A DNA stretch of 64,000 nucleotides from Planctomycetota bacterium (GCA_016712285.1 JADJRK010000001.1:434001-498000), one strand, 5' to 3'. Shown: positions 8,337 to 17,050, counted from the stretch's first letter. Translations and numbers: made by a program. Notes: generated from the letters alone by a model not told the origin.

Positions 8337-9649
8337 TGGTCAAAGGCCCGGGCAAAGGTACAGGACTGCTGCTGGGCTGGGCATTCTCGATGATCATGGC
8401 GGGCGCGCTGCTGGTCGGCGCGCTCGTTGCCTATCAGTTCATTCGCGCCGGATACGAAGAGCAGCTTGAGCGCCGCCTCAAGAGTTATGCCGCGACTTCT
8501 GCCTCTGCCTTCAACTCCAACTCTCTTGAGGCGATTGACGGCCCCGACGACGAGATTCTGGATTCGTACTCGGGCCGCCTGAAGCGCCTGCAAGGCGCCA
8601 GCGGAGTGCGCCGCGCCGCGGTGCTGCGCAACGACGGCGTGCTGATCTTCGACACCGCGGACGGTGTCTGGGGCCAGCGAGATTACTCATTTGCCGCCGA
8701 CGCCAATGAGCTTGAGCGCTGCTTTGCAGAGGGCCCGGTCGTGACGATCATGTACGAGGACGACTCTGGCCGCGCCTATCGCAACGCCTTTGCCCCAGTC
8801 GTGACGCGCGACGGCGCGATCAGCAACTACGCTGTCGCCGTCGAGCTTGAAGCCGACTACACCCAGAAACTCGGGTACGTGCGCCTGACCATGATTCTCA
8901 CGGTGCTGGGCGTGTTCTTCGTGACACTGGGTGCTGCTGCCGTGTTGACGCGGGCCTGGAACCGCATGCAGCGCGACCTTGCGCGCCAGACCCGCCTGGC
9001 TGAGCAGGCGCAGTTCAGCGCGGGCATGGCGCACCAGATCAAGAACCCGCTGGCTGCACTGCGCGGCTACGTCGAGTTGCTGGCGCGCAGCCTGACCGAG
9101 CCAATGCAGCGCCAGATTGCCGACAAGCTGGTCAGCGAAATCAGCGCCCTGGACCGCGTCGTGCGCGACTTTCTGCAATTCAGCCGCGGCGCCCACGGCA
9201 GTGTCGAAAAGCTGACCCTGGGCCAGGCCCTGCGCCCGGTGCTGGATGCCGCCCGCACCGCCGGCGGTGACAAGGTGACAGTCCACGACCCCGACCTGCC
9301 CGAAATCGAAGTCGAAGTAGACAGCACCGCGCTTCGCGAAGCCGTCAGCAACGTCATGGTCAACGCAGCCGAGGCCATGCGCGACGAAGGCGGAGAGTTG
9401 CGCGTGCGGGCCACAGCCACGGGCAGGCAGGTGAGCCTCGAGATCGAAGACAACGGCCCCGGCATGCCCGACGATGTGAAGGCCCGGCTGTTCACGCCCT
9501 TCGTGACTGGCAAGGCAGACGGCACCGGCCTTGGCCTGCCGATTGCGCGGCGGCTGTTGCGCGACATGGGCGGCGACCTGGAACTGATTAAGACGGGCGC
9601 GTCAGGTACGATGTTCCGCGCAACATTTCTGCGGGAGGCACAGGAGTGA
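8336..9649 (+). CDS. Membrane sensor histidine kinase (NtrB-type partner)
   Basis: The 437-aa kinase has TM1 (about residues 11-36), a periplasmic sensor region of about 145 residues and TM2 (about 181-204). The dimerisation/phosphoacceptor box AHQIKNPLAALRGY has His233. The HATPase domain carries VNAAEAM (N box), DNGPGMPD (G1) and GTGLGLPIARRL (G2). The sensor domain is probably PAS/CHASE-like; its ligand is unknown. It is translationally coupled to the barrel gene upstream and to the regulator downstream (GTGA overlap). The arrangement implies that it phosphorylates the adjacent NtrC-family regulator in response to an envelope signal. Confidence 0.93.
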   Translation: MVKGPGKGTGLLLGWAFSMIMAGALLVGALVAYQFIRAGYEEQLERRLKSYAATSASAFNSNSLEAIDGPDDEILDSYSGRLKRLQGASGVRRAAVLRNDGVLIFDTADGVWGQRDYSFAADANELERCFAEGPVVTIMYEDDSGRAYRNAFAPVVTRDGAISNYAVAVELEADYTQKLGYVRLTMILTVLGVFFVTLGAAAVLTRAWNRMQRDLARQTRLAEQAQFSAGMAHQIKNPLAALRGYVELLARSLTEPMQRQIADKLVSEISALDRVVRDFLQFSRGAHGSVEKLTLGQALRPVLDAARTAGGDKVTVHDPDLPEIEVEVDSTALREAVSNVMVNAAEAMRDEGGELRVRATATGRQVSLEIEDNGPGMPDDVKARLFTPFVTGKADGTGLGLPIARRLLRDMGGDLELIKTGASGTMFRATFLREAQE

Positions 9650-10983
9650 GCAAACCGAAAGTGCTGGTGGTAGACGACAAGGCGAGCATGCGCGACATGC
9701 TGGCGATGGCGCTTTCCGCGCGCGGCATGGATGTCACGCAGGCGCCCGACGGACAGAAGGCGCTTGAACTGGCGGGCGCAACCGGCTTTGACGCGATTGT
9801 CAGCGACCTGCGCATGCCCAAGCTTGATGGCATGGGCCTGCTGAAGGCCCTGGGCGCACGGGGCGAGCCGCCGCCATTCATTATGATTACGGCACACGGC
9901 AGCGTGAAAGACGCCGTCGAAGCCATGAGTCTTGGCGCCGCAGACTTTATCGAGAAGCCGTTTGACCTTTCCGAGCTTGAGTTCAAAGTCGAGCGCGCCA
10001 TCGAAGAGGGCAAGCACGCTGAGCCGTCACGGCCGCCCGGGGCGCAGGTTTTGCCGGGCATGATCGGCACCGCGCCGCAACTGGCCGAAGTCGCCGACAT
10101 CGTGGGCCGCGCCGCGCGCAGCACCGTGCCCGTGCTGATATTGGGTGAAAGCGGCACCGGCAAAGAGCTCGTGGCCCACGCGGTGCACCAGCTGTCAACG
10201 CGCAAAGACAAACCGTTCATCGCCGTGCACGCGGGCGCGCTGGCGCCGGGCGTGCTTGAAAGCGAATTGTTTGGTCACGAAAAGGGCGCCTTCACCGGCG
10301 CCGACGCCCAGCGCAAGGGGCGCTTCGAGTCCGCCGATGGCGGCACGTTGTTCCTCGACGAGCTTGGCGAGATCCCGCCCAGCGTGCAGGTCAAGCTGTT
10401 GCGCGTGTTGCAGGACAAAACGTTTGAGCGTGTCGGCGGCAGCCAGCAGTTGCGCAGCGACGTGCGCCTGGTGTGCGCCACGAACCGCAACCTGCGCGAG
10501 ATGGTGCGCGAGGGCACCTTCCGCGAAGACCTGTTTTATCGCGTCAACGTGGTCACCGTGACCTTGCCGCCCATGCGCGAACGCGCGGGCGACCTGCCGG
10601 CGCTCGTGCACCACTTCATGAAAAGCGAGAACTCGCAGCTGGCGGTGCCCGACGAAACCATGGCGCGCCTGCAGCACTATCATTGGCCGGGCAACGTGCG
10701 CGAGCTCGAGAATGTCATTCGCCGCTGCGTGGCGCTCGCGCGGGGCGATGCCATCAAGCCCGAGGACCTGCCGCCCGAGATTCTGCAAGCCACGCGCCTG
10801 CCGCCCGGTGAAGCCGCGCCGCAGGGGCTGGTCGGCGACCTTGAGCGCCACGAACGCAACGCCCTGATGAATGCCCTTGAGGATACCGGCTGGAACGTGT
10901 CGCGCGCGGCGCGGATCCTGGGTGTGGGCCGAACTGCGCTGCAATACAAGATGAAGAAATATGGTCTCAAGAAGAGTGATTAG
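9646..10983 (+). CDS. Sigma-54-dependent response regulator, NtrC family
   Basis: The 445-aa regulator starts with GTG (9646-9648) overlapping the kinase stop. The receiver domain has Asp10/Asp11, phosphoacceptor Asp54 (VSDLRMPKLDG), Thr82 and Lys104. The AAA+ domain has GESGTGKE (Walker A, about 167-174), GAFTGA (214-219, the sigma-54 contact loop, intact) and FLDELGEI (Walker B). A Fis-type helix-turn-helix, GWNVSRAARILGVGRTALQY, lies at the C-terminus. It should activate sigma-54 promoters when phosphorylated by the upstream kinase. A good sigma-54 promoter match lies ahead of this same operon. Confidence 0.95.
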   Translation: MSKPKVLVVDDKASMRDMLAMALSARGMDVTQAPDGQKALELAGATGFDAIVSDLRMPKLDGMGLLKALGARGEPPPFIMITAHGSVKDAVEAMSLGAADFIEKPFDLSELEFKVERAIEEGKHAEPSRPPGAQVLPGMIGTAPQLAEVADIVGRAARSTVPVLILGESGTGKELVAHAVHQLSTRKDKPFIAVHAGALAPGVLESELFGHEKGAFTGADAQRKGRFESADGGTLFLDELGEIPPSVQVKLLRVLQDKTFERVGGSQQLRSDVRLVCATNRNLREMVREGTFREDLFYRVNVVTVTLPPMRERAGDLPALVHHFMKSENSQLAVPDETMARLQHYHWPGNVRELENVIRRCVALARGDAIKPEDLPPEILQATRLPPGEAAPQGLVGDLERHERNALMNALEDTGWNVSRAARILGVGRTALQYKMKKYGLKKSD

Positions 10984-11707
10984 GCTGTTGTGCGCGCTGC
11001 TGGTCGCGGTGCTGTGTTTGGGCGCAGTGAGCGCCGACATGCAGCAGTTAAAGCGCGACATCGACGCCCTGAAAACAGAAGTAACCGAGGCGCAGGCCAA
11101 ACAGTCGCAAGCCGACAAGGCCTTGCGCGAGAATCTGGACGCCCAGAAGACAGCTCAGGGCAAAGACCTCGAGGCGCTGAAGCAGTCGGCGCAGGCGCTC
11201 GCGCGCACCGCATACCGCACAAGTGAAGATGCCCGTGCAGCCGCGCAGAAGCTTGCCGCCAAGCAGGGCGAGCTGCGCAACGAGGCCAGCGAACAGGCAG
11301 CCAAGCAGGTAAGCGCCGCCGGCGCGCTGGATGGCCGGGTAGACAGCGCGCGCACGGCGATCGCGGACTGGAAGGCAGCGGTCGGCGAGATCCCGCGCGC
11401 GCCGCAGGCCCGCGACCTGGCGGGCATACCCGCAGACGATCGCGACGCCTTCCGCAAAACCGACATCAGCCGCCTCAAGGACTACGAAAGCTGGGCCGAA
11501 GCTGAACTGAAGCGGATCGACAACGAGGTGAAAGCCGCCGACAAGCTGGCCGGCTGGAACGTGGCAGCCGCGAAAAACGGCGCCAGCCTGACCAGCGAAG
11601 CAAAGTCGCTGAAGACATCGCTGGAGGCCCGCCGCAAGTCAGTACAGACGGCACAAGCCAGCTCCAAGTCCACCCGAGAAGCCATAGAGAAGCAGTTAGG
11701 GCGGTGA
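10961..11707 (+). CDS. Exported coiled-coil protein
   Basis: This 248-aa protein has a signal peptide (LLCALLVAVLCLGAVSA, cleavage about residue 25) followed by almost continuous charged heptad-like helix rich in Ala, Lys, Glu and Gln (for example LKRDIDALKTEVTEAQAK). That predicts a periplasmic or surface coiled coil. No lipobox is seen. The ATG lies inside the end of the response-regulator gene (23-nt overlap), so it is the last cistron of the operon. No family is recognised. It might be an envelope spacer or the effector of the sensory system. Confidence 0.7.
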   Translation: MVSRRVIRLLCALLVAVLCLGAVSADMQQLKRDIDALKTEVTEAQAKQSQADKALRENLDAQKTAQGKDLEALKQSAQALARTAYRTSEDARAAAQKLAAKQGELRNEASEQAAKQVSAAGALDGRVDSARTAIADWKAAVGEIPRAPQARDLAGIPADDRDAFRKTDISRLKDYESWAEAELKRIDNEVKAADKLAGWNVAAAKNGASLTSEAKSLKTSLEARRKSVQTAQASSKSTREAIEKQLGR

Positions 11708-11778
11708 ACGTCCCGCTGGTCAAGCGCCTAGACATGAGCGAAGGGCGAAGAAATGTAGCCTGACCGCGTTTCCGTTCC

Positions 11779-12723
11779 TCAGCCGGCAGAGTAGCGCCGT
11801 AGCCGGCATGGTAGCGCCGTGACCACGAGCGCAATGATTGCTACAACCCACCTTTCCGAGCAATAAGCGTCGACTGCGCATGTTGAGCAAGTCCCATCAT
11901 TGCCGGTGCCGTGATTCAAGCAGTATGAGAATGTTTGGGGCATTAACCGAGTGGGCAGAATGCTTGTCTGAATAGTGATAGGTAAATCTTTTGATTGCAG
12001 CCCCGGCTGCGGCGGTGGACTGAGGCCAGTAATAATAGTCCCGTCGCCCGAAACAGATGGCGATCCCAGGCAGAGAGCACCATCTATGCGTACCTCAAGC
12101 GGTGCCGTGAATCCGCTGCCACGGATGGTTATTGCGTCGCCTTTCCCACCGCAGGAAGGAGAGAAACTGGTGACAGTCAACTCGACAATCGTCAGCACGC
12201 TCGACTGAATTGGCGACGGCGACAGCGACACTTGCCCGGAAGCAATCCCCACCGCCTGTGGCCCGGCGATGACAACCGAAAACGTGTCAATTGGCCCAAC
12301 ACCTGCGTTTGTCGAAGGCCTGAGTGACAGCCAGACACTTGCACTACTGCCACTAGTGACAACAAAACTGCTCGACAAGGTAAATGTCAGCGTGCTGCCC
12401 AACAATGAAGCCGATGCCACGGGTTGATCTGCCACAGAATCAAACGCTCCATCTCCATCGTCAATCCAGAGCGCCGCAGGGGAAGTCGCATCCAAGTCCT
12501 GCGAAAACGATGCAGTGCCGTTCAATTGAGCTTCCAAGCTGAGTATGTCAACGTCGCCACCTGCAGCACTCATGTCGCAGGCAAGAATCGGCAAATCGAC
12601 CCCTGCTACGTACTCCTGGCCGTAGGCACCGGGCGAAAACAGGGATGGTGTCATGTTTAGTTGCTGAGCCGTTGCAGGAGCCCAACTCAGAACAGCGAAC
12701 AACATGGCGATGGCTTTCAACAT
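11779..12723 (-). CDS. Exported IPT/TIG-domain protein with C-terminal anchor-like tail
   Basis: This 314-aa protein has a signal peptide (cleavage after ATAQ, about residue 20), a beta-rich Ser/Thr-rich body, and one IPT/TIG-like domain around residues 185-265 (VTSFSPSCGGKGDAITIRGS). The tail has a Cys-containing stretch (CSTCAVDAYCS), a hydrophobic segment VVAIIALVVTALP and then arginines (CRLRR). This order, Cys-rich motif then one helix then a basic end, resembles bacterial CTERM sorting signals such as MYXO-CTERM, but it does not match one I can name. The last 13 codons overlap a 20-bp tandem duplication, so the tail may be recent or degenerate. Surface or outer-membrane display is likely. 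Confidence 0.6.
   Translation of the reverse strand: MLKAIAMLFAVLSWAPATAQQLNMTPSLFSPGAYGQEYVAGVDLPILACDMSAAGGDVDILSLEAQLNGTASFSQDLDATSPAALWIDDGDGAFDSVADQPVASASLLGSTLTFTLSSSFVVTSGSSASVWLSLRPSTNAGVGPIDTFSVVIAGPQAVGIASGQVSLSPSPIQSSVLTIVELTVTSFSPSCGGKGDAITIRGSGFTAPLEVRIDGALCLGSPSVSGDGTIITGLSPPPQPGLQSKDLPITIQTSILPTRLMPQTFSYCLNHGTGNDGTCSTCAVDAYCSERWVVAIIALVVTALPCRLRRYSAG
11781..11820. repeat. 20-bp tandem duplication at the end of the TIG-protein gene
   Basis: Two adjacent 20-bp units beginning AGCCGGCA and ending GTAGCGCCGT (11781-11800 and 11801-11820) differ at two central bases. On the minus strand they encode the last residues of the exported TIG protein, including its arginine cluster and stop. 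Because 20 is not a multiple of 3, the duplication changed the reading frame of the tail. Confidence 0.85.
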
Positions 12724-12994
12724 CGTGTTGTCTCCTATGAGTGAGGCGGGAATGTTCTCCCCTTCTGACTGCGCAAAACGGAAACGGGCTCAACGTAAAC
12801 GAGGTCAGGCTAGATTCTGAAGCTCTATGTGTAGCCTTTCCTTGGCCGCATCCCTACGTGACCGGGTGGGACTTGGTTTGGATTTCTCAATCGTCGCCTG
12901 CCATACCCTTGAGATGATACCCGTGATCCTGTTTGGCGGCTGAGACAAATCCAGCCATTGCGGGTGGTGCTGGTGCTCCCGCCGTCGGACAAAC

Positions 12995-13048
12995 TTCCGA
13001 TTTTGCGCCGGTTTCCGACTTCGCCACGGCTTCCGACTTCGCGAATGC
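12995..13048. repeat. 18-bp tandem repeat, three copies
   Basis: Units start at 12995, 13013 and 13031, each beginning TTCCGA(T/C)TT(T/C)GC followed by six variable bases. Read on the plus strand the units translate as SDFAPV, SDFATA and SDFANA. Synonymous-type changes (T/C) predominate in the conserved part, which hints at past or present coding constraint. Confidence 0.75.
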
Positions 13049-13052
13049 TTCG

Positions 13053-13124
13053 TCGGACAGGTCGACGGACAGGTCGACGGACAGGTCGACGGACAGGTCG
13101 GCGGGCAAGCCGGCGGGCGGGTCG
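13053..13124. repeat. 12-bp tandem repeat, six copies
   Basis: The unit ACGGACAGGTCG is perfect three times (13065-13100), one base different in the first copy (13053-13064), and degenerate in the last two (13101-13124). A 12-bp period keeps frame: DRST on the plus strand, SVDL on the minus strand. It abuts the 18-bp repeat block. Confidence 0.85.
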
Positions 13125-13294
13125 CGCCTGCTGGCTTGTGGCACCACCGTTAGGCCCGGAGGGCTTGGCATGCCGAGAAGGCGCCCCCGGCATTTGCACT
13201 TTCGAGAAAGGCCACCACTGGGCGGGGTTATTCGATTGTTTAGGTCTAAAGAAATTGTTATCACTACCCATGCACGGCACAGGAGAGGAAATCT

Positions 13295-15181
13295 ATGCGC
13301 TCAGCCACTCGGTGCGTGGTTTGCGCCATTGTTCTCTGTTCGCTGACGGCCGGTATCACGGGCGAAGAGCTTGATCTGCCCAAGGGCCCCAAGCTCCAGC
13401 GCGCGGCGCAGCGCTGGGAGCTGTTGTGGGACGTTCCTCCCACGACCTACCTTCATTACACAGCAGCCGAGCAAAAGCGCCTGGACCCGCTGCAACCCCT
13501 GCCCGACGGCGCCAAGGCGATGGATCCCGCGCTCGGCCATGTGCACTTCCTGGGCTACGAGTTCAACCAGATCGGCGAGATCCAGCGACTGGCTGCACCC
13601 CTGGTCATGGACGAGTTCCTGTTTCAGCCGGCGATGGGCATGTCCGGCGACAAGCAGAAGCCGGGCGGCGTCTGGACCCGCGAATGGCAGTTCGACAACC
13701 TGGTCAGCAACCCAAAAATCACGCTTTCCAGCAGCTACCTGGTGAAAGAAGCCGAGACCTTCAACGGCGTGGAGTGCGCGGTCATCATCGGCACCCACAC
13801 CCGCGTGGAGCCGGCCAAGCCCGAGCTTGAAACGGCGCTGCGCTGGCTGACCTACACCAGCACGACCACCACCTGGTACAACATTGAAGAACGCCGCGTG
13901 CAGGCATCGGCCATAGAGATGCATGCCTCGCTGTTCCGGCCGGCGGTCACCACCACGCCCGCCGCGACCGAGTGCTACGACTGGTACGTGCGCTATGAGT
14001 TCAGCCGCGACTTCGACAGCACAGCCGACCGTTACCTGCACGAGCGCGTCGAAAGCGCCATCGACAAAGGCGTAGAGCGGCTGTGGGCCTTGCGCAGCGC
14101 GGAAGGCACATGGCCCTATGGCGCCAACAAGCGCGGCGGCACGGCGCTGACCCTGCTGACGCTGCTGATGTGCGACGTACCTGCCAGCGACGAACGGATC
14201 AAGCAGGGCTTTGACTTGCTGAAGGGCATGGAGATGGAGACCACGTACAGCGTGGCCTGTTCGCTCATGGCCTATGAGGCACGCTACATCACCGAAGCCG
14301 AAAAGCGCGCTTACCTGAGCAACCCGGACAAACCACCCGAGTTCAAGCGCGCCGTAACGCCCGAAGACCGCGAGCAGATGGAGTTGCTGATTGCCTGGAT
14401 GCGCGGCAACCAGAACGAGATCAACCCCTTCTACAACTACACCCGCAATGGCGAGGGCGGCAAGGAACGCTTTGACTTCAGCAACACGCAGTACGCCCTG
14501 CTGGGCCTTGCGGCGGCGCTGCGCTGCGACATCAAGATTCCGGCCGGCATCATCAAGCCGCTGGTCGAAGGCGTGATCGCGTACCAGCAGCCCTACGGGC
14601 CCAAGGTGAAGAAGGTCGTGGGCTACAAGCCGCCGACCGACAAGCGCAAAGAGGGCAAGAGCACATACGCCAGCAAGCCGGTTGAAGCGCGCGGCTGGAA
14701 CTACTCGACGAAATCAAAGTGGGACAAGTACACCGAAGTGGGCGACGCCTACGGTTCGATGACGACGGCGGGCCTGACCTGCCTGCTGGTCGGTCTGGAC
14801 ATTGCGCAGTCGATGGATGCCGAGACCTTCAAGGCAGAGTTCGGCAACAAGGCGGTGCACCAGGAGTGGGAGAAGGCAGCCCAGGAAAGCCTGGAGTGCG
14901 GCTTGGCGTGGCTGGAGCACTGGTTCAGTGTGACGCGCAACCCGAACAAGGGGCGGTCCTGGTACCTGTACTACATGTACGGCCTTGAACGCGTGATGAT
15001 GCTGGCGCAGGTGCGCTATCTCGGCGTGCACAACTGGTACAACGAGGGCGCTTCAGTGCTGGTGGTGACGCAAGCCGAAGACGGCGGGTGGGGCTCCACG
15101 CCTGACACCTGCTTTGCCCTGCTGTTCTTGAAAAAGGGCACTGTGCCGCCAAGGCGCAAAGTAACGACCGGCAGCAAGTAG
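13295..15181 (+). CDS. Exported alpha/alpha-toroid (prenyltransferase/squalene oxidase-repeat-like) protein
   Basis: The 628-aa protein begins with a signal peptide (CVVCAIVLCSLTAGITG). The N-terminal 230 residues are beta-rich and unrecognised. From about residue 250 there are repeated helix pairs with repeat-like motifs: AIDKGVERLWALRSAEGTWP, SNTQYALLGLAAAL and TQAEDGGWGSTPDTCFALLF. The 'GxW' followed by TxxALLxL pattern is typical of the prenyltransferase/squalene-cyclase toroid fold seen in large secreted planctomycete proteins. The DxDD cyclase motif is absent, so terpene cyclisation is unlikely. AGGAGA lies 8 nt before the ATG, and a terminator follows the stop. Confidence 0.7.
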   Translation: MRSATRCVVCAIVLCSLTAGITGEELDLPKGPKLQRAAQRWELLWDVPPTTYLHYTAAEQKRLDPLQPLPDGAKAMDPALGHVHFLGYEFNQIGEIQRLAAPLVMDEFLFQPAMGMSGDKQKPGGVWTREWQFDNLVSNPKITLSSSYLVKEAETFNGVECAVIIGTHTRVEPAKPELETALRWLTYTSTTTTWYNIEERRVQASAIEMHASLFRPAVTTTPAATECYDWYVRYEFSRDFDSTADRYLHERVESAIDKGVERLWALRSAEGTWPYGANKRGGTALTLLTLLMCDVPASDERIKQGFDLLKGMEMETTYSVACSLMAYEARYITEAEKRAYLSNPDKPPEFKRAVTPEDREQMELLIAWMRGNQNEINPFYNYTRNGEGGKERFDFSNTQYALLGLAAALRCDIKIPAGIIKPLVEGVIAYQQPYGPKVKKVVGYKPPTDKRKEGKSTYASKPVEARGWNYSTKSKWDKYTEVGDAYGSMTTAGLTCLLVGLDIAQSMDAETFKAEFGNKAVHQEWEKAAQESLECGLAWLEHWFSVTRNPNKGRSWYLYYMYGLERVMMLAQVRYLGVHNWYNEGASVLVVTQAEDGGWGSTPDTCFALLFLKKGTVPPRRKVTTGSK

Positions 15182-15200
15182 CGAGAGAACGAAGACGAGC

Positions 15201-15234
15201 ACCGGGTGCATCGCAAAGATGCGCCCGGTTTCAT
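15201..15234 (+). terminator. Rho-independent terminator of the toroid-protein gene
   Basis: ACCGGGTGCATC (15201-15212) pairs with GATGCGCCCGGT (15218-15229), a 12-bp stem with one T-G pair and a GCAAA loop, followed by TTCATTT. It overlaps the last codons of the convergent lipoprotein gene. Confidence 0.75.
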
Positions 15235-16298
15235 TTCACGACGGCGTCGGCCGCCCAGGCCATGGCATTGCGCCAGAACTTCATGAAGTAGGTGTCACCC
15301 ACGAATTCGCGCCACAGCCATGTGTCGTCGCTGCCGACCCACAGGATGCGACCTTTCCCGTGCTCACGCACGGCCATCAGGGGCGCGCCATCGGCAACTT
15401 TGCCGCCGGGCATCACACTGCGCGCCAGTACGGTCGTGCCCTCGCGAGCCTCGCCCGATGCGTGCCAGTAGAAGCCGTGCAGCTGGCCCGGTTCGTACTT
15501 GCCGTCCACTTCGGCGCCCCACAGTTCGGCGTTGCGGTCTGCGTCATCGTTCATTGAGAGAATGCTGTGCGAAGAACCCTCGGCGGTCAGTCCGCAATAC
15601 CGGAGCTGCTTCCCGTCCGGCATCGGCTGGTCTTCGACAGGCGTCAGCGGCCAGAGCTTGGCAAACGACGGGATGGCCGGGTAAGCGTCGGGGTGGTGCG
15701 CCTGCCCGGCAGCCAGAATCAAACCGCCGCCGCGCCGGACGTACTCTTCAAGCCAGTCCCAATGCTCGGCGCGCATGCGCGCATCGCCGGCGTCGATGTC
15801 ACCCAGGATGATGACGTCGTAGCCCAGGGCGAGAAAGCTGTCTACTTTCGTGAGCACACGCCCGTCGTGGGAAAACGGCGCCACAAGCGGCTTCACGCGC
15901 CGTCCGGCGGCATCTTCGTGGCGTGATGCAGGCTGTGTCCAGCCTTCCTGCGCGTCGAAGAAGTAGCCCTGGTAGCGCAGGCGGGTGTCTCGTTTCAGTG
16001 CCTCATTCAGATAGCGGGCCTGGTAACGAAAACGCCCTTCCAGGTACAGCACCTTCAAGTCCCGGGCGAAGGGACCGCTGGTGCGTCCGCCCGAATGGAC
16101 TTGCCAGCCGCCGTTCGACTTTTCCTCGTGCACTTCTTTGCCGGCATCTGCGGCCGGTTCATTGGCGGGGGCGTTGGCAGGTGGAGCAGCTGGGGCGTTG
16201 GCCGGCGCTTGGTCTGTCGCCGGAGACTGCTGGCTTGGCGCCCGTTGCTGCGTGCAGGCTGCCAGCATCATTGCGAGACTCAGCAGGAAGTAGCGCAT
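15231..16298 (-). CDS. Lipoprotein with glutamine-amidotransferase-like fold
   Basis: The 355-aa lipoprotein has lipobox MLAAC (about residues 11-15) and a long Ala/Pro/Asn-rich linker. A globular domain opens with LKVLYLEGRFRYQARYLNEA, contains YDVIILGDIDA and an edge strand with GGGLILAAGQ, and ends in GKGRILWVGSDDTWLWRE. This is the class I GATase-like fold found at the C-terminus of planctomycete vWA/BatA-type proteins, where it lacks the Cys-His-Glu triad. No Cys nucleophile elbow is visible here. Role unknown; possibly ligand binding at the envelope. It is convergent with the toroid gene and shares its terminator region. Confidence 0.65.
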   Translation of the reverse strand: MRYFLLSLAMMLAACTQQRAPSQQSPATDQAPANAPAAPPANAPANEPAADAGKEVHEEKSNGGWQVHSGGRTSGPFARDLKVLYLEGRFRYQARYLNEALKRDTRLRYQGYFFDAQEGWTQPASRHEDAAGRRVKPLVAPFSHDGRVLTKVDSFLALGYDVIILGDIDAGDARMRAEHWDWLEEYVRRGGGLILAAGQAHHPDAYPAIPSFAKLWPLTPVEDQPMPDGKQLRYCGLTAEGSSHSILSMNDDADRNAELWGAEVDGKYEPGQLHGFYWHASGEAREGTTVLARSVMPGGKVADGAPLMAVREHGKGRILWVGSDDTWLWREFVGDTYFMKFWRNAMAWAADAVVK

Positions 16299-16330
16299 GC
16301 GAGCATTCTAACCCGCGATCCGCTCTCACC

Positions 16331-17050
16331 CTAGCCAATCCTCACGAACAACAGCCGGATGCGCGTGCCGCCGCTGTGCGCGCCGCGCCCCAATTGAAAC
16401 ATGGCGGTCTCGCCGGGCCTGATGGTTTCCACGGCGAGGCGCCGCATGACTGACGTCGTCGGAGTCTGAATCGTCAGGGACGGGCCAGCTCCGGACGTCG
16501 TGAAAGTCCCGATTGGCTGTGCAAGCTGCGACGAGACGCTGTCCACCTGCACGTTGAAGGCGCCGTCGGCGTCGCTGACCTTGAGCTTGCAGACCGCGCC
16601 GTCGATGCAAATGCCGAACTTGGGCGAAGCCGTCTTCGACGCAAGTTCCCAATCCTTGAGGTAGGGCGTCTCGCGCTTGAACTCGTACAACTCGGCCTCG
16701 CCGATGCGCGCGGCAATGCCCGGTCGATCGAGCAACTCACCGTTGCCGACGCACGCGGTTGTCGCCGCGATTTCGCCCATGGCTTCGCGGTAGCTGCGCG
16801 AGTCGATGTCGGTCGCGCTCTCGATACCCAGCAGTTTCTCGGCCACAGCCGCATCGAGGTCAACCAGCGTCAGGTCCGCGATGACACTGCCGGGCGGCGC
16901 GATCAACAGCGCCGGCCGAGTTGTCGCATAATCCAACCCGCGCCCGTCCCACACGACATTTGCGGGTTTCTCAGCCTCGACCTCAGGCATCGGCGGTGTT
17001 GACGCGCACGCACCAAGCACCCCCAACACAATGACACACAAGCCACGCAT
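16331..17050 (-). CDS. Lipoprotein, diverged paralogue of the secretin-like lipoprotein upstream
   Basis: The 239-aa lipoprotein (VLGACAS lipobox, about residues 10-16) has the same architecture as the next gene upstream. An early VIADLTLVDLDAAVAEKLLG element parallels VVFTIETRIVELSAQAAEEL in its neighbour. A middle region carries AATTACVGNGELLDRPGIAA. A C-terminal beta region ends in 'TAMFQLGRG...RLLFVRIG', like the last strands of secretin domains. It is less conserved than its partner and the secretin similarity comes mainly through it. The 30-bp spacing suggests co-transcription. Function unknown. Confidence 0.55.
   Translation of the reverse strand: MRGLCVIVLGVLGACASTPPMPEVEAEKPANVVWDGRGLDYATTRPALLIAPPGSVIADLTLVDLDAAVAEKLLGIESATDIDSRSYREAMGEIAATTACVGNGELLDRPGIAARIGEAELYEFKRETPYLKDWELASKTASPKFGICIDGAVCKLKVSDADGAFNVQVDSVSSQLAQPIGTFTTSGAGPSLTIQTPTTSVMRRLAVETIRPGETAMFQLGRGAHSGGTRIRLLFVRIG

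Larger units (their letters stand above)
12724..13294. other. 571-bp intergenic region containing a minisatellite
   Basis: This lies between divergently transcribed exported-protein genes. It contains two adjoining tandem-repeat blocks (12995-13048 and 13053-13124). Frames on both strands run through the repeats, but none has a convincing start with ribosome-binding site or a recognisable domain. The right end carries AGGAGA upstream of the toroid-protein ATG at 13295. Confidence 0.6.

Noticed and set aside
13053..13124. Possible CRISPR array
   Set aside because: The repeats are 12 bp and directly adjacent, with no spacers and no cas genes.
12887..13346. Open frames on both strands across the minisatellite
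   Set aside because: They rely on TTG-type starts without clear ribosome-binding sites and their sequence is mostly the repeats; reported as a finding rather than a gene.
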